DNA of 6,075 bases. Origin: Chloroflexota bacterium. Its GTDB lineage: Bacteria > Chloroflexota > Limnocylindria > Limnocylindrales > CSP1-4. Shown piece after piece: positions 1-6,049 of this stretch (position 1 is the first letter of the stretch; each line of letters begins with the position of its first letter). The stretch spans positions 1-6,075 of the forward strand of contig JAGDMV010000113.1 in assembly GCA_017860675.1 (NCBI GenBank), given 5' to 3'. A program made the translations under genes and the position numbers. A model generated the notes under the pieces. That model was given only the letters and a program-made list of their open reading frames with translations. It searched no databases and was not told the origin of the DNA.

Positions 1-480
1 GAGGCGATGCCCCTGCCCGACGCCTCGATCGACGTCGCCGTCAGCAACTGCGTCCTCAACCTCTCGCCGGACAAGGGACAGGTCTTCGCGGAGCTCGCCC
101 GCGTTCTCCGGCCCGGCGGCCGCCTGGCGATCAGCGACGTCGTGGCCGACGACCGCCTGTCGCCCCCCGACCGGGCGGCCCGCGGCGGCTACGAGTCGTG
201 CATCGCCGGTGCCCTCTCGTTCGGCGAGTACGCCGCCGGCCTGGCCGCTGCCGGCCTCGCCGCGATCGAGCTCGTGCCCACCCACGCCATCAGCGAAGGC
301 TTCTACGGGGCGATCGTGCGGGCGGTCCGGCCAGGGGCCGGCGTGCTCCCCGACGATCCCGCGCGGGCGGCCGTGGTCGCCGCAGCGGCGCTGGCAATCG
401 CTCGGCAGCTGCCCGCGGCCGGCGAGCCGGGCCCGCTGGGAGACGCGTTCGCCGCCCCGGAGACGTGCTGCTGCCGATGA
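1..480 (+). CDS. arsM: Arsenite S-adenosylmethionine methyltransferase ArsM, C-terminal part (5' end outside the window)
   Basis: ArsM is a cytoplasmic enzyme that transfers methyl groups from S-adenosylmethionine to As(III), giving methylated and eventually volatile arsenicals. The window opens inside the gene: the frame is open from base 1, so the true start and the SAM-binding GxGxG region lie upstream. Visible are the end of the Rossmann methyltransferase core (EAMPLPDASIDVAVSNCVLN, then LRPGGRLAISDVV) and the C-terminal arsenic-binding region. Cys at 49-51, in SNCVLNLSPDK, and Cys at 199-201, in ESCIAGAL, match the two conserved As(III)-binding cysteines of the family; the third conserved cysteine would lie upstream. 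The protein ends in Cys-Cys-Cys-Arg (466-477), a cysteine-rich tail common in prokaryotic ArsM. The stop overlaps the arsN2 start by four bases, implying one operon and coupled translation. Family assignment is strong; enzymatic activity is inferred from homology. Confidence 0.93.
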   Translation, partial: EAMPLPDASIDVAVSNCVLNLSPDKGQVFAELARVLRPGGRLAISDVVADDRLSPPDRAARGGYESCIAGALSFGEYAAGLAAAGLAAIELVPTHAISEGFYGAIVRAVRPGAGVLPDDPARAAVVAAAALAIARQLPAAGEPGPLGDAFAAPETCCCR

Positions 481-956
481 GCCCGAAGTCGCCGCCCGAC
501 CCGAGCCCGGGATACGCGCGGCCGGTCACGCCGGCGACGCTCGCCGAGATCGAGCGGCTGGCCGACCTGCTGGCCGGGGCCGACCTGCCGCGCGCCGGGT
601 TCGACGCCGTCCTCGCCGCGGGCGACGTTCTGGTGGCTCGCGACACGCGTGGCCGGGCAATCGGCTGCGCCGCGATGGAACGTCACGGTGCCGCGGTCCT
701 GCTGCGCTCAGTGGCTGTCGATCCCGCGTGGCGCGGCCACGGGCTCGGGCGCAGGCTGGTCGACACGGTTCTCGCCCGGGCGCGCTCCAGCGGTGCCCGG
801 GAGGCGTACCTGCTGACGGAGACGGCAGCCGGCTTCTTCGATCGACTCGGCTGGGAGCGGTGCTCACGATCGGACGTCCCACCAGCTGTCGCCGGCTCGG
901 TCGAGTTCACCAGCGCCTGCCCGTTGTCGGCGGTCGCCATGCGGCGGGCGATCTGA
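477..956 (+). CDS. arsN2: ArsN2-type GNAT acetyltransferase (arsenic resistance)
   Basis: This is a 159-residue single-domain GNAT-fold protein, a usual length for the family. Acetyl-CoA binding motif A is visible as SVAVDPAWRGHGLGRRLVD, with the pyrophosphate loop R86-G87-H88-G89-L90-G91. Motif B follows as YLLTETAAGFFDRLGWE (about 111-127). The C-terminus SACPLSAVAMRR (about 146-157) is the part I associate specifically with ArsN2 proteins of ars operons. The ATG at 477 is chosen because it overlaps the arsM stop as ATGA, and the residues before it in this frame are low-complexity Arg/Gly shadow sequence. Only a weak, distant GGAGA (459-463) lies upstream, so translation is probably coupled to arsM. 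The related ArsN1 acetylates the amino group of arsinothricin or phosphinothricin. The ArsN2 substrate is much less certain, so an arsenic-linked acetylation role is inferred from family and position. A generic GNAT enzyme is the main alternative. Confidence 0.88.
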   Translation: MSPKSPPDPSPGYARPVTPATLAEIERLADLLAGADLPRAGFDAVLAAGDVLVARDTRGRAIGCAAMERHGAAVLLRSVAVDPAWRGHGLGRRLVDTVLARARSSGAREAYLLTETAAGFFDRLGWERCSRSDVPPAVAGSVEFTSACPLSAVAMRRAI

Positions 957-999
957 GCCACCGTGGCGGCGCAATCCACCCCGGGAGCATCGACGAACC

Positions 1000-1004
1000 G
1001 GAGG
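1000..1004 (+). promoter_or_regulatory. Ribosome binding site GGAGG for the molybdopterin oxidoreductase gene
   Basis: A perfect GGAGG lies five bases before the ATG at 1010 and is the reason for choosing that start. Two later in-frame candidates, GTG 1070 and ATG 1088, also have purine-rich sites at 1057-1061 (AGGAG) and 1075-1080 (GGAGGA), so the start is not fully settled. The spacer after arsN2 (957-1009) otherwise holds only a short palindrome, GCCACCGTGGC (957-967), and no clear promoter. Confidence 0.6.
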
Positions 1005-1009
1005 TACGG

Positions 1010-2713
1010 ATGACAGCCCGCCGCGGGTGGGCGACTGCCGCGCGGGTGGCGGCGCGAGGAGAACCACGGGTGACGGAGGACCACGGGATGCCAGGGCGGG
1101 CGAGGCGGCCAGGGCAACCGCCACAACGGACCGCCGACGCGGCCCTTGCCGGGGTCGCCGCCGGCGCGGTCGGGCTGGCCGTCTCGGAGCTCGCCGCCGG
1201 GCTCCTGCCGGGGGTCCCCTCGCTCGTCGTCTCGTTCGGAGCGCTGGTCATCGCCCTGCAGCCGCCCGGCGCGAAGGAGCTCGTCGCATCGCTCTTCGGC
1301 ACGACCGACAAGGCCGCGCTGAACATCGCCATCGTCGCCGTCGCACTGGCAATCGCCGCCGTGGCCGGCGTCGTCGGGCGGACGCGGCTCTCCCTGGCGA
1401 CGGCCGTCTTCGCCGCCTGCGCGGGGCTCGGAGCGGTCGCCGCCGTCGCCGTCGACGAGGCGACCCCGCTCGGCGCGGCGCTGGTGGCCACGGTCTCCGT
1501 CACGGCCGCGGCCGTCACCCTCCGCTGGCTGCTGCTCGCGGCGGGTGCTGGTCGACGCGCGGAGCCGGCCGGGGCGACCGGGCAAGGTGACGTTTCAGCC
1601 CTCCCGGACGGCGGCGGCCAGGTGGTGGCGGGACCGCAGCCGGGACTTGATCGTCGCCGTTTCCTCCGGCTCTCAGGGATCACCCTCGGCGTGGCGGCTC
1701 TGGCCGGTGGCCTCGGGAGGCTGCTCCTGGCATCGCGGCCCGGGACGGTCGTCCCGGCCAGCGCCGCGCTCCCCTCCCCGGCCTCGCCGCTGCCGACGCC
1801 CGCCCCCGAGGCGGCGTTCCCCGTCGCCGGCCTCACCCCGCTGGTGACCCCGTCCGACGAGTTCTTCCAGATCGACACGGCGCTGATCACCCCCGGCGTC
1901 GACCTTGCCGCGTGGCGCCTGCGGGTGACCGGGATGGTCGAGCGAGAGCTGGCCTACAGCTACGACGACCTGCGGGCGATGCCGCTGGCCGAGATCTGGG
2001 CGACGCTGGCCTGCGTGAGCAACGACGTCGGGGGCGACCTGATCGGCAACGCCCGCTGGGCCGGCGTTCCCCTGAAGGGCGTGCTCGAGGCAGCCCGGCC
2101 GCTGCCCGGCGCCACCCAGGTCGTCGGCAGATCGGTCGACGGGTTCACGGCCGGGTTCCCCACCGCCTGGGCCCTGGAGCCCGGGCGCGAGCCGCTCGTC
2201 GCCCTGGGGATGAACGGCGCCGTCCTGCCGGCAGAGCATGGCTTCCCGGCGCGCCTGATCGTGCCCGGCCTCTTTGGCTACGTCTCGGCCACCAAGTGGC
2301 TGGCCGAGATCGAGCTCACGACCCTCGAGGGCTTCGACGGCTACTGGGTGCCGCTCGGCTGGGCCAAGGAGGCCCCCATCCTGACCCAGTCGCGGATCGA
2401 CGTGCCACGGGATGGCGAACGGCTCGCCACCGGCATGGTGGACGTGGCTGGCGTGGCCTGGGCGCCCGACCGGGGGATCAGCCGGGTCGAGGTCCGCGTG
2501 GACGGCGACGCCTGGCAGCAGGCGGAGCTGAGCCGGCCGCTGTCAGCGGCGAGCTGGGTCCAGTGGCGTCTGCGCTGGGGCGCGACGCCCGGCTCGCACG
2601 CGATGGAGGTGCGGGCGACCGACGGCAGCGGGATGGTCCAGGCCGAGCAACGGACGCCGCCCGCCCCCGACGGCGCACGCGGCTACCACCGCATCAGGGT
2701 GCAGGTCGGCTGA
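1010..2713 (+). CDS. Membrane-anchored molybdopterin-dependent oxidoreductase, sulfite oxidase family, with internal Tat motif
   Basis: A 567-residue protein in two parts. Residues about 44-66, 103-123, 128-148 and 154-178 are strongly hydrophobic and look like four membrane helices; basic residues fall where the cytoplasmic side is expected (R124/R126, R182/R183). A cytoplasmic linker leads to a twin-arginine motif DRRRFLRLSG (214-223) and a fifth hydrophobic helix (about 223-241), followed by a Pro/Ala-rich linker (about 245-280). The catalytic part starts near 283 and has the oxidoreductase molybdopterin-binding fold. Cys335, in LACVSNDVGGDLIGNARW, is the expected molybdenum ligand, and GFPARLIVPGLFGYVSATKW (411-430) is the family's conserved cofactor-pocket segment. 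An Ig-like Mo-co dimerisation domain (about 455-567) ends it. The predicted active site is extracytoplasmic. The substrate is unknown: sulfite oxidation is possible, and an electron partner is not visible. ATG 1088 (541 residues) is the main alternative start. The 53-bp gap after arsN2 allows co-transcription. Confidence 0.88.
   Translation: MTARRGWATAARVAARGEPRVTEDHGMPGRARRPGQPPQRTADAALAGVAAGAVGLAVSELAAGLLPGVPSLVVSFGALVIALQPPGAKELVASLFGTTDKAALNIAIVAVALAIAAVAGVVGRTRLSLATAVFAACAGLGAVAAVAVDEATPLGAALVATVSVTAAAVTLRWLLLAAGAGRRAEPAGATGQGDVSALPDGGGQVVAGPQPGLDRRRFLRLSGITLGVAALAGGLGRLLLASRPGTVVPASAALPSPASPLPTPAPEAAFPVAGLTPLVTPSDEFFQIDTALITPGVDLAAWRLRVTGMVERELAYSYDDLRAMPLAEIWATLACVSNDVGGDLIGNARWAGVPLKGVLEAARPLPGATQVVGRSVDGFTAGFPTAWALEPGREPLVALGMNGAVLPAEHGFPARLIVPGLFGYVSATKWLAEIELTTLEGFDGYWVPLGWAKEAPILTQSRIDVPRDGERLATGMVDVAGVAWAPDRGISRVEVRVDGDAWQQAELSRPLSAASWVQWRLRWGATPGSHAMEVRATDGSGMVQAEQRTPPAPDGARGYHRIRVQVG
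1056..1087 (+). repeat. Short imperfect direct repeat over alternative starts
   Basis: GAGGA-gaa-CCACGGG (1056-1070) is followed by GAGGA-CCACGGG (1076-1087). The two units differ by a 3-base insertion and each leads directly into a possible in-frame start codon: GTG (1070-1072) overlapping the first unit, and ATG (1088-1090) right after the second. Chance similarity in high-GC DNA is possible. Confidence 0.45.
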
Positions 2714-2734
2714 CGGCCTCCTGCCCGGCGGCGC

Positions 2735-4429
2735 TCAGCTGCGGGTGAGCCAGGCCTCCACTGCCTCGACGGGCTCGATCGAGCGATCACCCGTCGCCCG
2801 GACCGTCACCTCGACGCCACCGGCTGCCAGCGAGCGCGGGCTGATCGTCACGATCCTGGGCATGCCCAGCAGCTCGGCGTCGGTCAGCTTCACGCCGGGC
2901 GACTCATCGCGATCGTCCCACAGCACCTCCCGACCGGCGGCAGCGGCAGCGTCGTGCAGCCGTCGGGCGACGGCCTGCACCTTTGGCTCCCGGGCGCCGC
3001 CGATCGACACCAGGTGGGCCGCATACGGCGCGACCTGCTCGGGCCAGGCGATTCCCTTCACGTCATGGTGGGCTTCGACGATGCAGGCCACCGCCCGCCC
3101 GACGCCGATCCCGTAGGAGCCCATCACGATCGGGTGGCGGTTGCCGTCCTCGCCCAGGTAGGTGGCTCCCAGCGCCTGCGTGTACTTCGTGCCGAGCTTG
3201 AAGATGTTGCCGACCTCGATGCCGTTGCGGATGCTGACCGGCGCCCCGCACGACGGGCAGCCGTCACCCTCGCGGGCGGCCACGATGTCGGCCACCACGT
3301 CGGGGGTGTAGTCGCGGCCGGCGTTCACGTTGCGCAGGTGAAAGCCCTCCCGGTTCGCCCCGGCGACCAGGTTGGAGGAGCGTGCGACGAGCTCGTCGAC
3401 CACGACGAGCGTGTCATGCGCCCCGATCGGCGAGGCGTAGCCGGGCCACATCCCGGCCGCCCGGATCTCCTCCGGCTGGGCCGGCCGGAAGACGGTGGCC
3501 TTCACGGTGTTGGCCAGCTTCGTCTCGTTGACGTCCATGTCGCCGCGGACGACAGCGGTCACCAGGCGCCCCGTCCCGTCCACCAGGAAGATGGCCTTGG
3601 CCGTCCGCTCGGGGCTGATCTCGAGGAACGCGGCCAGGTCGGCGATCGTGGCGGCGCCCGGAGTGGCCACCTCCTCGAGAGGCAGCGACTCCTCCGCCGG
3701 CGGCTCCGATACGCGCGCCTTGGCGACCTGGCGGTTGGCCGAGAAGCCGCAGGCCTCGCACAGGACCAGCTCATCCTCGCCGGCCGGGTTGAGGACCATG
3801 AACTCGTGGGCCGCTGAGCCGCCCATCATGCCCACGTCAGAGGCAACCGCGATCGCCCGCAGCCCGAGCCGCTCGAAGATCCTGCTGTATGCCTCGTAGT
3901 GCTTCTCGTAGGAGACGTCCAGGCCTGCAGTGTCCAGGTCGCAGCTGTACGAGTCCTTCATCACGAACTCGCGGACCCGGATCAGGCCGCCGCGGGAGCG
4001 GGGCTCGTCGCGGAACTTGGTCTGGAAGTGGTAGACCATGAGCGGCAGCTGGCGGTACGAGCGGACGATGTCGCGCAGCAGGTCGGCGACGACCTCCTCG
4101 TGGGTCATCGCCAGCACCATGTCGCGCCCCGCCCGGTCCTTGAAGCGGGCCATCTCCGGTCCGATCGAGTCGTAGCGGCCGCTCTCGCGCCACAGGTCCG
4201 CCGGGTGGACCACCGGCATCTCAAGCTCCTGGCAGCCGATCCCGTCCATCTCCTCGCGGATGACCTGCTCCACCCGCTTCGCCACCCGGAAGCCGAGCGG
4301 GAGCAGCGAGTAGATGCCTGCCCCGAGCTGGCGGACGTAGCCGGCGCGGACGAGGAGGCGGTGGCTCGGCATCTCCGCGTCGGCGGGATCGTCGCGGAGC
4401 GTGGTGAAGAAGAGCTGGCTCAGGCGCAT
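2735..4429 (-). CDS. proS: Prolyl-tRNA synthetase (ProRS), bacterial type with editing insertion
   Basis: This is a 564-residue class II aminoacyl-tRNA synthetase that charges tRNA-Pro with proline in the cytoplasm. The catalytic core shows the motif 1 region (about 65-75, QELEMPVVHP), the THEE signature (109-112), motif 2 (FRDEPRSRGGLIRVREF, 139-155) and motif 3 (MGSYGIGVGRAVACIVE, 436-452, with Arg445). The insertion of about 230-390 is the YbaK-like domain that hydrolyses mischarged Ala-tRNA-Pro, with a conserved-looking Lys278 in RTAKAIFLV. Two Cys-x2-Cys pairs (C224/C227 and C391/C394) flank the insertion and could hold a metal. The anticodon-binding domain is about 460-564. ATG 4429 is preferred; a GTG directly before it (4432) would add one residue. 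No Shine-Dalgarno is visible. The gene is complete, converges on the molybdenum gene with 21 bp between stop codons, and is divergent from the Tm-1-like gene. Confidence 0.98.
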   Translation of the reverse strand: MRLSQLFFTTLRDDPADAEMPSHRLLVRAGYVRQLGAGIYSLLPLGFRVAKRVEQVIREEMDGIGCQELEMPVVHPADLWRESGRYDSIGPEMARFKDRAGRDMVLAMTHEEVVADLLRDIVRSYRQLPLMVYHFQTKFRDEPRSRGGLIRVREFVMKDSYSCDLDTAGLDVSYEKHYEAYSRIFERLGLRAIAVASDVGMMGGSAAHEFMVLNPAGEDELVLCEACGFSANRQVAKARVSEPPAEESLPLEEVATPGAATIADLAAFLEISPERTAKAIFLVDGTGRLVTAVVRGDMDVNETKLANTVKATVFRPAQPEEIRAAGMWPGYASPIGAHDTLVVVDELVARSSNLVAGANREGFHLRNVNAGRDYTPDVVADIVAAREGDGCPSCGAPVSIRNGIEVGNIFKLGTKYTQALGATYLGEDGNRHPIVMGSYGIGVGRAVACIVEAHHDVKGIAWPEQVAPYAAHLVSIGGAREPKVQAVARRLHDAAAAAGREVLWDDRDESPGVKLTDAELLGMPRIVTISPRSLAAGGVEVTVRATGDRSIEPVEAVEAWLTRS

Positions 4430-4435
4430 CACCAG

Positions 4436-4441
4436 AGTCTA
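4436..4441 (-). promoter_or_regulatory. Candidate -10 element (TAGACT) for proS
   Basis: Read on the minus strand, TAGACT lies six bases before the proS ATG. It keeps the T1, A2, A4 and T6 positions of the TATAAT consensus. A start point about seven bases downstream would fall at the start codon, giving a leaderless mRNA, which agrees with the lack of a Shine-Dalgarno. No convincing -35 box is seen; the expected place lies in the hairpin sequence at 4444-4466. Confidence 0.4.
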
Positions 4442-4443
4442 GC

Positions 4444-4466
4444 GCCGGCCCAGGTCGCGGGCCGGC
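4444..4466. repeat. Perfect 8-bp inverted repeat upstream of proS
   Basis: GCCGGCCC (4444-4451) and GGGCCGGC (4459-4466) are exact reverse complements around a 7-base loop. The element sits directly upstream of the candidate proS -10, where a -35 box or an operator would lie. With no T-run it does not look like an intrinsic terminator. It could be an operator for a dimeric regulator or simply GC-rich self-complementarity. Confidence 0.5.
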
Positions 4467-4550
4467 CTCTCGACCGTACTTGCGGACGGCCGCCCCCGGG
4501 TCGCACACTGGCCCTCGCCCCGTCCGCTGCGCGGCAGTCCCGCTCCCGGC

Positions 4551-4572
4551 CCGGGCTTGCCCAGCCCGGAGG
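4551..4572 (+). promoter_or_regulatory. Hairpin overlapping the ribosome binding site of the Tm-1-like gene
   Basis: CCGGGCT (4551-4557) pairs perfectly with AGCCCGG (4563-4569) across a 5-base loop. The last two G's of the second arm are the first two bases of the Shine-Dalgarno GGAGG (4568-4572), which lies 11 bases before ATG 4584. If the stem forms in the mRNA it would partly hide the ribosome site. It could also be a by-product of base composition; no known riboswitch or leader fold was recognised. Confidence 0.4.
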
Positions 4573-4583
4573 TGCTCACCGAC

Positions 4584-5957
4584 ATGCCCAAGCCGACGAT
4601 CGTCTGCACCGGGATGTGCAACACGAAGGGAGCGGAGATCCGCTTCCTGGCCGAGATGGTGGCGGCGCACGGCGGCGAGCCGCTGATCATGGACCTGAGC
4701 CTGGGCGCCGCCGTCGACTGGGCCGACGTCACGCTGCAGGACGTGCTGGCCGCCAGCGGCACGAGCCTGGAGGACGTGTTTGCGGCGCCGCGCGCGGCCG
4801 CCATCGACCTGGTCGGCCATGCGGGTGCGGTCAAGATCCAGGAGCTGCACGCGGCCGGCCGCTGCGACGGCATCATCTCCTGGGCCGGATCGGTGGGGAC
4901 GACCACGGCGACACGGGTCATGCGCGCCCTGCCATTCGGCGTGCCGAAGATCATGCTGACCGACAACGCGTCAAGCGACGTGAGCGTCTGGCTCGGCAAC
5001 TCGGACATCCTCATCGGCAGCCCGATCGTCGAGCAGGGCATCAACGTCATCACCCGCAAGGCCGTGGCCAACGCCGCCGCGGCCATCGTGGCCATGGCCC
5101 GCGTGCCCGAGGTCCCGGCAGGGTCGAAGCCGCTTTGCGCCGTCACGGGCTACGGCAGCACCACCCCCACCGTCCTGCGCTGCGTCGGGGCCATGGAGCG
5201 CCGCGGCTTCGACACGGCCGTCTTCCATGCTGTCGGGGCCGGGGCCACGATGGAGGACCTCATCCGCTCCGGCCGGATCACGGCCGTCATCGACCTGACC
5301 CTGGCCGAGCTCATCAACAGCCTCGTCGGCAGCGTCTACGGCATGCCACGGACCTGGGAGGGCCAGCGGCTGACCGCCGCCGCCGAGGTCGGGGTTCCCC
5401 AGGTCGTCGTCCCGGGCGGGCTCGACCAGGCCGCCTTTGGCCCGCTGGCGTCGGTGCCACAGCGCTACCTCGACGAGACGCGGACCGGGATGCGCCGCTC
5501 CTACCGGGACGCGGGCCTGCCCTACATCCACAACGAGGGCGTCACCATCATCCTGCCGACCCTCGACGAGATCGAGGAGCTGACCCGCACGATCGCGGCC
5601 CGGCTGAACCCCACGACCGGGCCGACGGCGTTGGTCATCCCGATGCGCGGCTGGTCGGCCTACGACCAGAGCGAGGCGCTGGCGACGCGCGCCCGTGGCT
5701 GGGCCGAAGGCCACGGCGACGGCCCGACCTGGGAGCCGGACCCGGAGCACCCGGCCTGGTCTCGCCGGGCAACGCTGATGCGCGCGCTGCTGGACGGCCT
5801 GCTCGACCGCTCGAACGCCAACCTCGACCTGCTCGCCGTGGACATGCACATCCTCGACCCGGAGCTGGCCGATCTGCTGAACCGCTGCATGGCCGACATG
5901 CTCGACGGAAACTGGAGGCGGGGCCTGTACCGGGACGTGGCCGGGGTGATCTCCTGA
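4584..5957 (+). CDS. Tm-1-like ATP-binding domain-containing protein (UPF0261 family)
   Basis: A complete 457-residue protein of the UPF0261/Tm-1-like family. The N-terminal nucleotide-binding half (about 1-180) shows CTGMCNTKGAEIRFLAEM (8-25), GTTTATRVMRALPFGVPKIM (105-124) and IVEQGINVITRKAVANAAAA (148-167). The C-terminal half starts with TGYGSTTPTVLRC (188-200) and carries VIDLTLAELINSLVG (235-249), VVVPGGLD (274-281), an EGVTIILPT segment (318-326) and a late VIPMRGWSAYDQ block (351-362). In plants the related Tm-1 N-terminal domain binds ATP and inhibits tobamovirus replication; the bacterial role is not established, so no substrate is assigned. The protein appears cytoplasmic, with no signal peptide or membrane segment. 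ATG 4584 is chosen for its upstream GGAGG; GTG 4572 and TTG 4557 are in-frame alternatives but lie in or before that site. At the first signature it has CNTKG where the family commonly has LDTKG. It is divergent from proS. Confidence 0.9.
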   Translation: MPKPTIVCTGMCNTKGAEIRFLAEMVAAHGGEPLIMDLSLGAAVDWADVTLQDVLAASGTSLEDVFAAPRAAAIDLVGHAGAVKIQELHAAGRCDGIISWAGSVGTTTATRVMRALPFGVPKIMLTDNASSDVSVWLGNSDILIGSPIVEQGINVITRKAVANAAAAIVAMARVPEVPAGSKPLCAVTGYGSTTPTVLRCVGAMERRGFDTAVFHAVGAGATMEDLIRSGRITAVIDLTLAELINSLVGSVYGMPRTWEGQRLTAAAEVGVPQVVVPGGLDQAAFGPLASVPQRYLDETRTGMRRSYRDAGLPYIHNEGVTIILPTLDEIEELTRTIAARLNPTTGPTALVIPMRGWSAYDQSEALATRARGWAEGHGDGPTWEPDPEHPAWSRRATLMRALLDGLLDRSNANLDLLAVDMHILDPELADLLNRCMADMLDGNWRRGLYRDVAGVIS

Positions 5958-5990
5958 CAGATTTGCGCCACGGGGTGGATCGTCTGCCGC

Positions 5991-5996
5991 TACCAT
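5991..5996 (+). promoter_or_regulatory. Possible -10 element (TACCAT) after the Tm-1-like gene
   Basis: TACCAT fits the TAnnnT form of high-GC bacterial -10 boxes and lies in the spacer after the stop at 5957. The nearest TTG-type -35 (TTGCGC, 5963-5968) is 22 bases away, longer than usual, so the call is weak. If real, transcription would start near 6003, ahead of the GTG at 6050. Confidence 0.2.
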
Positions 5997-6049
5997 CCGG
6001 CCGTTGACCTCGCCATGTCCGGCCCCCAGCCAGACGAGAAGCAGCGCAG

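Noticed and set aside
957..967. Palindrome GCCACCGTGGC after arsN2 as an ArsR-type operator
   Set aside because: It is too short, lies inside an apparent operon, and does not resemble an operator pattern I can recognise.
209..1009. Extension of the molybdenum oxidoreductase frame upstream into arsM and arsN2
   Set aside because: The translated residues are Arg/Pro/Ser low-complexity and overlap two well-supported genes. The domain begins only after the ATG 1010/1088 region with its ribosome sites.
1022..1049. Two copies of CGCGGGTGG, 19 bases apart
   Set aside because: Nine-base GC-only-type matches are common in DNA of this composition, and the spacing is not a codon multiple, so no meaning is assigned.
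683..1890. Long minus-strand frames opposite arsN2 and the molybdenum gene
   Set aside because: They show no recognisable domain, have composition typical of antisense shadows in GC-rich DNA, and lie opposite conserved proteins.
2715..2756. Nested inverted repeat (GGCCT...AGGCC around GCTCA...TGAGC) between the convergent genes as a bidirectional terminator
   Set aside because: The stems are only 5 bp, the spacing between them is lopsided, part lies inside proS, and neither strand has a T-run. The position fits a terminator but the structure does not support one.
5968..5978. CCAC-GGG-GTGG hairpin after the Tm-1-like stop
   Set aside because: A 4-bp stem with a 3-base loop and no following T-run is too weak to call a terminator.
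3899..6007. A 702-codon open frame on the + strand across proS and the Tm-1-like gene
   Set aside because: It runs antisense to proS and then out of frame through the Tm-1-like gene, and is rich in Arg, Gly, Pro and His. Long false frames are expected at this G+C content.
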